DNA from: Sycobia sp. Sy_11
Taxonomy: Eukaryota > Arthropoda > Insecta > Hymenoptera > Epichrysomallidae
DNA length: 64,000 nt
Assembly: GCA_018907035.1 (NCBI GenBank)
Contig: JACCIC010000003.1
Location: 3,742,501 to 3,806,500, forward strand
Direction: 5' to 3'
The position numbers and the translations under genes are program-made. The notes beneath the pieces were generated by a model. That model saw nothing but the letters and a program-made list of their open reading frames with translations, ran no database searches and was not told where the DNA came from. Of this stretch, positions 60,013 through 64,000 are shown piece by piece (position 1 is the stretch's first letter; every line of letters begins with the position of its first letter).

Positions 60013-61999
60013 GAATGTATGTGTGTTTGTTTGTCCTGGATAAACTCCGAAACTACTGAACCGATCGCGTTCAAAATCAACCACGTCTTCTACACAGTCA
60101 GGAATAGGTCATAGACTATTTTTTTTTTTTTTTTTTTTGGCAAATTCGACAAAAATATAAAAAATTCGCAAATTAGGTAATCACTTTACCAAATATAGAT
60201 ATATACACATTTTAAATATGGTTTCTACTGAGAAATATTGTATTGGCGTGTACGGGCGGTTGATTACGATATCCCGTTGCCTCAAGACGATTGATATAGC
60301 CAGTTGTGTGTTCGGATGATAGAATGCAATTTCCAGGTGTATCTAGGCGATTTCTACGGGAAATATTATATTTAGTTGATAAAAAACGACGTCCAGATAT
60401 GAGGAAATCAACTTCTATGGGAAGATTCGTCTTGGGACGGTAAAATACGATATTTAGGTCTTTCCGAACGACTTCTACGGGGAGTATTGTGTTTAGTCGT
60501 TAGGAAACGATGTTTAGGTACGTCGGGACGACTTCTACGGGGAGTACCGTGTTTAGTTGGTAGAAGACGATGTTCAGGTATGTCGGGACAACTTCTACGG
60601 GGAGTTTCGTGTTCGGATGATAGAATGCGATTTCCAAATGATTTGGAACGACTTCTACGGGGATTGTCGTATATATTTGGTGGGAAACAATGCCCAGGTA
60701 TGTCAATACAACTTTTATGAAGAGATTCTTATTCTATCATTCGAACACTTCCAGTAAGAGACGTCTCTGGATACCTGGACTTGTATATATTCTACCTCCT
60801 ATGTATATTCTATATATGTATATTCTACGTCCCCAACACAAAAATTTCTATAGCAGTTATCCCGAGACATTTTCGATAATCCGAACATGATACTCTCTGT
60901 AAACGTTGTCACGAAACACTTGGACATCTTTTTCTACCACTCGAACTCGAAAGTACAATTTTCTCCAGGTATGACGGGACGATTTCCACGGGGAATTTCA
61001 TCTTCGGACGGTAGAAAACGATGTCCAGATGTCTCTGAAAGACTTCTATGGGGAGTTTCGTGTTTAGATAGTGGGATAAGATGTCCAAGCGCTTCGGGAC
61101 GACTTCTACTGGGAATTTCGTGTTCGGACGGTAGAAAACGATGTCCAGGTATGACGGGACGACTTCTATTGGGAGTTTCGTGTTTGGATAGTGGGATCAG
61201 ATGTCGGGATGTTTTGTAACAACTTCGACGGGGAGTGTTTAAGATACTTCTATAAAGAGATTCATTTTCTATCGTTCGAATACGCACACACCCAGTAAAA
61301 GTCGTCCCGGAATACCTGAACGTCGTAAACTACCTTCCCAACAAAAGTACAATTTTCCTCTTAGAAGCCGTATGTAATATGTATGCGTGTGTGTATTAAA
61401 TACGGTTATACATTCTGTATAGACATACTGTATATACAGAAGCGACGATAGGTAAATTACGATCAATTATTTATAGTAATATAGATTTTTATGTATAGAG
61501 TACTTTCTACTTAGATATTATTGAATTGTTTATGAATGAAATTGAAAATAGTACTTAGATCGACTGTTGGAAACCCAACTAACAAATATTTTCATCGGTC
61601 TTTCAGTAGTATAAAATAATATATTTATAATTAAATAATTAAATAATGACACTCAGCTCCGTAGAATGTATATGGGGGTGATTATAAACAAGAACAGTCT
61701 GACTGTCATTATTTAATTATAAATATATGATTTTATATGATTGGCAGACTGAGGAAAGTATTTGTAAGTTTAATATTACATATTATAATATCATAATATA
61801 AGTTTTGCATATATTCTAATAATGACAATTATAGATGCTTAACCGATTATTTCATTTTGTAAGTCCTCGTATATTTTATGAATTATCTAAATAAATTGTA
61901 ATAATAGATTATTAATAATTTAAAACGCAATTTACCAACAACAAGATATGAACAGAAGTGAAGTCCTGAGGGTGTCGAGGCGCTCACGGTCAGATATAG

Positions 62000-62041
<42 letters not shown>

Positions 62042-63601
62042 AACCCTTTAACTATAGGAGACATATAGAACTACTACATGGATGTTGGCTTTTCCGCTAG
62101 TTTATGGGAACAACGAGGACGGCACCGATTTTATGCTCGTTTTAGGATAAGTGGGGATGCAGTCCAAAAGGCCGGAAGGCCAGTTCGCGATTTAAGCGTT
62201 TGATTTTGCCTTGGATACTTCTCGAAGCTAGATATAGCTTTTAGCTGGCATTAGACCGATATTATCTTGACCAACAAAATTATTTTTTGAATTTCCATAA
62301 AAATCGGGCTCTACATCGAAATTGACACTTGCTTACTGGAAAATCGGTAGCTTTTAATATTATCTGTCTTTCTCTTTCTCTCTCGTATTTCACCTTTAAC
62401 CTATCCGTAAAACGCGATAGACTTAACCTCCGCGTGGTCAATGAGTTACGATACTTATACTCCCGAGAGTGTATAATACATAAACACGTACACAAGGATA
62501 TATATATAATATACATACATACGTGATCATCTGCCACTCATAAAGTACTCTCTAACGCTATTTCGCAACTACAGATACGCGACTCGCGTGCTAAAGTAAA
62601 AAAGCATTAAATCATCGAATTTACAATCTTCGGTTAAACAATTTTTCTCTGTTTCTTTCTTTTTATCTCTCACTTGTTTTTTTGTTATACAGCTATCGTA
62701 CAATATACGCTCTTTGCCTCGAAATTCCATACGAAGTCGTTTCGATACATCTCGCTGGTATCTCGCGTTATATACCCTCGTGCCGATGTCGATGCGCGCA
62801 ATGGTTCGATAATCCTTTCGTAATGCCGCCTGAAGCATTCATACTATACCTATGTGGCATATGTTCATTTTAGCGCGCCGTGACTTAATTGTAAATGGGA
62901 GAAAGAGTTGCGCGGCAAGAAGGGGATTATATGGCGTTTCGTGTATATAGATATAGAGTCACCGCAAAGTGAAAAACAATGCGATGCGTGGTCGTTGCTG
63001 TGGCAAATATTTCATTTATAGATTTATGTAGCTAAAGCATCGGAGTCACTTTAAGAACATTGTACATATATAAGAAACATCTAAGAGGTATATATCAGTG
63101 TTTATAACACGGAACTACCAGTTAGAATGGGTAGATTAAACTATTATGCCTGTAGTTTTCTTTTAACGGTATCTTAGCCGCTCTGCCTCCTCTTTATTCT
63201 CTCTCTACCTCTCTCTCTTTCTCTCTAGAAAATTCTTGAATGTTTCTTTCCTTATTCTGTTCAAATTTGATATAATTTAACTTGGCAATCGTCAGGAATA
63301 TAAATTATTTATAATAAATATTTAATAAATGATTCTATTAATATAATCCATTCTAAAATTTCATTGATAAAGAGAGCATACAGTATAGTATGCTTATTAT
63401 ATATAGTACAATTTATTGACATATATAGATATATAACTACCTGTAGACGAAGGGACCGACTTCCTGCAGCTTCGGCTTCTCATGGTGGGTCAGGAAGTTC
63501 TCCGCGTTCGTCACGTTGAATATGTACACTTTGGTGAGACGCACGACGCCGGGCTTCTGCCAATACTGAAAGCTCAGCGAGCCGTTCCACAGCCTCAATT
63601 G
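46518..63601 (-). CDS. Class B scavenger receptor (CD36/SR-BI/LIMP-2 family), 5' partial
   Basis: Seven exons join in phase at GT/AG sites: 63601-63441, 53013-52875, 50174-49971, 49524-49380, 48545-48291, 47707-47589 and 47003-46518. They give 502 residues covering the whole CD36 ectodomain, the second membrane helix (about 405-427) and a long cytoplasmic tail (about 75 residues). The missing start is the short N-terminal tail with the first membrane helix, beyond the window. Family marks are KVYIFNVTNAENFL, TGHTDMREFG, LPYWSDAPCNSI, SFPHFYKADPKLLDAV and the six ectodomain cysteines (PCN, DLC, ECFC, NSC, SPC) that form the three known disulfides. Several N-glycosylation sequons are present. 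Members bind lipids, lipoproteins, carotenoids or apoptotic debris at cell or endosome membranes; which ligand applies here cannot be read from sequence. Resemblance to SNMP is possible, but a general SR-BI-like receptor fits as well. Confidence 0.93.
47004..47588 (-). other. Scavenger receptor intron
   Basis: Only a short CT/GA-rich run (about 47070-47100) and AT-rich DNA. Confidence 0.8.
47589..47707 (-). CDS. Scavenger receptor exon: SFPHFYKADP segment
   Basis: Residues 302-341 (APVYLSFPHFYKADPKLLDA, then KPVPELHETYFKIQP), 119 nt, phase 1 to phase 0. Confidence 0.93.
47708..48290 (-). other. Scavenger receptor intron
   Basis: AT-rich, no other feature seen. Confidence 0.8.
48291..48545 (-). 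CDS. Scavenger receptor exon: cysteine-rich segment
   Basis: Residues 217-301 plus one base. It holds five of the six disulfide cysteines. It is clearly more GC-rich than the introns around it. Confidence 0.93.
48546..49379 (-). other. Scavenger receptor intron
   Basis: AT-rich, no other feature seen. The 49525-49970 intron is likewise empty. Confidence 0.8.
49380..49524 (-). CDS. Scavenger receptor exon: TGHTDMREFG segment
   Basis: Residues 169-216 (RNGTLEEVSTIFTGHTDMRE, then LPYWSDAPCNSIRASEG). It contains the first ectodomain cysteine. Confidence 0.92.
49971..50174 (-). CDS. Scavenger receptor exon: apical helix bundle region
   Basis: Residues 101-168, phase 0 on both sides, with VTAQELVFGYNDPLVSIAHR. 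This is the part that forms the helical head in CD36/LIMP-2 structures. Confidence 0.92.
50175..52874 (-). other. Scavenger receptor intron, 2.7 kb
   Basis: It holds a mariner fossil (50925-51680) and otherwise AT-rich DNA with a short TA run near 52677-52693. Confidence 0.8.
50925..51680 (+). mobile_element. Mariner fossil in a scavenger receptor intron
   Basis: On the + strand, KKVLFHHENAH followed in broken frames by the FLISNL / SNLKFGLPPRNFRR region matches the end of mariner transposases. Possible ends are gtgggtgaattgataagttc on the left and, in reverse, gagtgtaagaattgac on the right. These are loosely matched, so the limits are approximate. Confidence 0.5.
52875..53013 (-). CDS. Scavenger receptor exon: EKVNIAF segment
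   Basis: Residues 54-100 (EDMEKVNIAFHNNGTVTYQH, then VPEMSKDIDLRVLVPNIP). It begins with one base that completes the Arg codon of the previous exon. Confidence 0.92.
55580..55630. repeat. (TA)n microsatellite
   Basis: A pure TA run. Confidence 0.95.
56237..56316. repeat. Compound (CT)n-(TA)n microsatellite
   Basis: CT dinucleotides to about 56270 pass directly into a TA run of about 46 bp. Confidence 0.95.
56497..56540. repeat. (TA)n microsatellite
   Basis: A pure TA run. Confidence 0.95.
57591..57640. repeat. (TA)n microsatellite
   Basis: A pure TA run. Confidence 0.95.
58622..58672. repeat. (TA)n microsatellite
   Basis: A pure TA run. Confidence 0.95.
58930..58979. repeat. (TA)n microsatellite
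   Basis: A TA run followed by a GC/GT-rich patch (58980-59020). Confidence 0.95.
59961..60009. repeat. (TA)n microsatellite
   Basis: A TA run followed by a repeat motif shared with 535-650 and a 20-base T run (about 60120-60139). Confidence 0.95.
60200..61330. repeat. 60-bp tandem-repeat element, copy 2
   Basis: The same lead-in as copy 1 (gtacgggcggttgattacga at about 60260) is followed by about seven 60-bp monomers with cores near 60350, 60410, 60470, 60530, 60590, 60650 and 60710. A spacer of about 210 bp (60745-60955) and a second array of about five monomers (60965-61260) follow. In the second array neighbouring monomers alternate between two subtypes, giving a 120-bp higher-order period. 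Frames are open on both strands for up to 117 codons because the period is divisible by three; no start, splice or domain evidence supports translation. Confidence 0.87.
61581..61766. mobile_element. Foldback MITE, short complete copy
   Basis: Arms of about 70 bp pair from acaaatattttcatcggtct (left) to its counterpart ending in gaggaaagtatttgt (right). The inner block aagaacagtctgactgtcat corresponds to the inner block of the 861-1234 copy. This one lacks the long A-rich arms. Confidence 0.8.
62002..62039. repeat. (TA)n microsatellite
   Basis: A pure TA run, the shortest of the set. Confidence 0.95.
63441..63601 (-). CDS. Scavenger receptor exon: first ectodomain segment
   Basis: Residues 1-53 of the partial product (QLRLWNGSLSFQYWQKPGVV, then TKVYIFNVTN). 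The acceptor is taacag, and the donor gtagtt leaves two bases of an Arg codon. Confidence 0.92.
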
Positions 63602-64000
63602 CTGTTAATAGAGAAATAAGACGACATATATAGACAGTTATATTGCTTTAATTTGATCGAACGCGTTATTATCGCAATACTGCTAGTTAAATCAGCGAAG
63701 CTGCCCGGGAGGACGAACCCAGTCTTGAATCGAAGCCGATATAGCGAGAATACGAGGTGGCGCTCGGATCGGTAAAAAACAGAGGACTGCCCGGAAATAT
63801 AGCAACGTATATTATTAATTTTATAATGCGCATCTTATTTTTATATATACAACACACGTCGCTTTTCCTAGCGTCTGCTTATTTATCTCTTTTGGCCACT
63901 TATATGGTTTCCATTTTTACATACGCGTTTCTTTTAAATCTTTAGCCAAATAGCCATTATACATTTTAGGAAAAAAAAAGAAAATAATTATCCTGTCCCG
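63602..64000 (-). other. 5' intron of the scavenger receptor, cut by the window edge
   Basis: A taacag acceptor at its end implies an intron continuing left of the gene's first window exon. No exon with a membrane helix was recognised here. Confidence 0.6.

Larger units (their letters stand above)
53014..63440 (-). other. Scavenger receptor intron, 10.4 kb, repeat-rich
   Basis: No exon-like sequence was found inside. Up to about 55570 it is plain AT-rich DNA. Between 55580 and 62040 it holds eight (TA)n arrays, a (CT)n array, the second 60-bp-repeat element and a foldback MITE. The open frames that run through the TA arrays are artefacts of the repeats. Confidence 0.85.

Overview
This window looks like nuclear DNA of an insect, probably a hymenopteran (ant, bee or wasp). 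The group is an inference from the AT-rich background, many diverged mariner elements, short introns with GT/AG splice sites and insect-type gene families. No search could be run. Nothing bacterial, viral or organellar was seen.

Three host genes can be supported. Two are paralogous secreted chymotrypsin-fold (S1) proteins on the + strand, each with four exons: gene 1 at 12507-17301 and gene 2 at about 35709-37875. Intron positions and phases are identical and exon 2 is 350 nt in both. Both keep the catalytic His and Ser, but have Asn where the catalytic Asp should be, so they are probably serine protease homologs or very weak enzymes. The third gene is a class B scavenger receptor (CD36/SR-BI/LIMP-2 family) on the - strand. 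Seven exons between 63601 and 46518 splice in phase into a 502-residue product that lacks only the N-terminal tail and first membrane helix, which must lie beyond base 64000. Its first intron in the window is 10.4 kb.

The rest is mostly transposon sediment and AT-rich spacer. From 1 to 8700: a tRNA-derived SINE head, a foldback MITE, a Jockey-like LINE tail, a 4.8-kb LOA-type LINE inserted inside a SINE, and a dispersed element built on 60-bp repeats. From 8700 to 17300: a mariner fossil and protease gene 1, which carries a deleted mariner in intron 2. From 17300 to 35000, between the paralogs: half a MITE, mariner and LINE fragments, a possible LTR element carrying a full-length and apparently intact mariner, a Copia element with its 5' LTR, more SINEs, a degenerate LINE, a dead mariner sitting exactly inside a MITE, and a 969-bp solo LTR with a 4-bp target duplication. 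From 35700 to 46500: protease gene 2, another mariner, short repeats and a long empty AT-rich stretch. From 46500 to 64000: the scavenger receptor, whose introns hold a mariner fossil, a second copy of the 60-bp-repeat element, a second complete MITE and many (TA)n arrays.

The best leads are the shared Asp-to-Asn change in the protease pair, the 60-bp-repeat element whose monomer order is the same in two copies 52 kb apart, and the nested insertions that give a relative order of transposition events.
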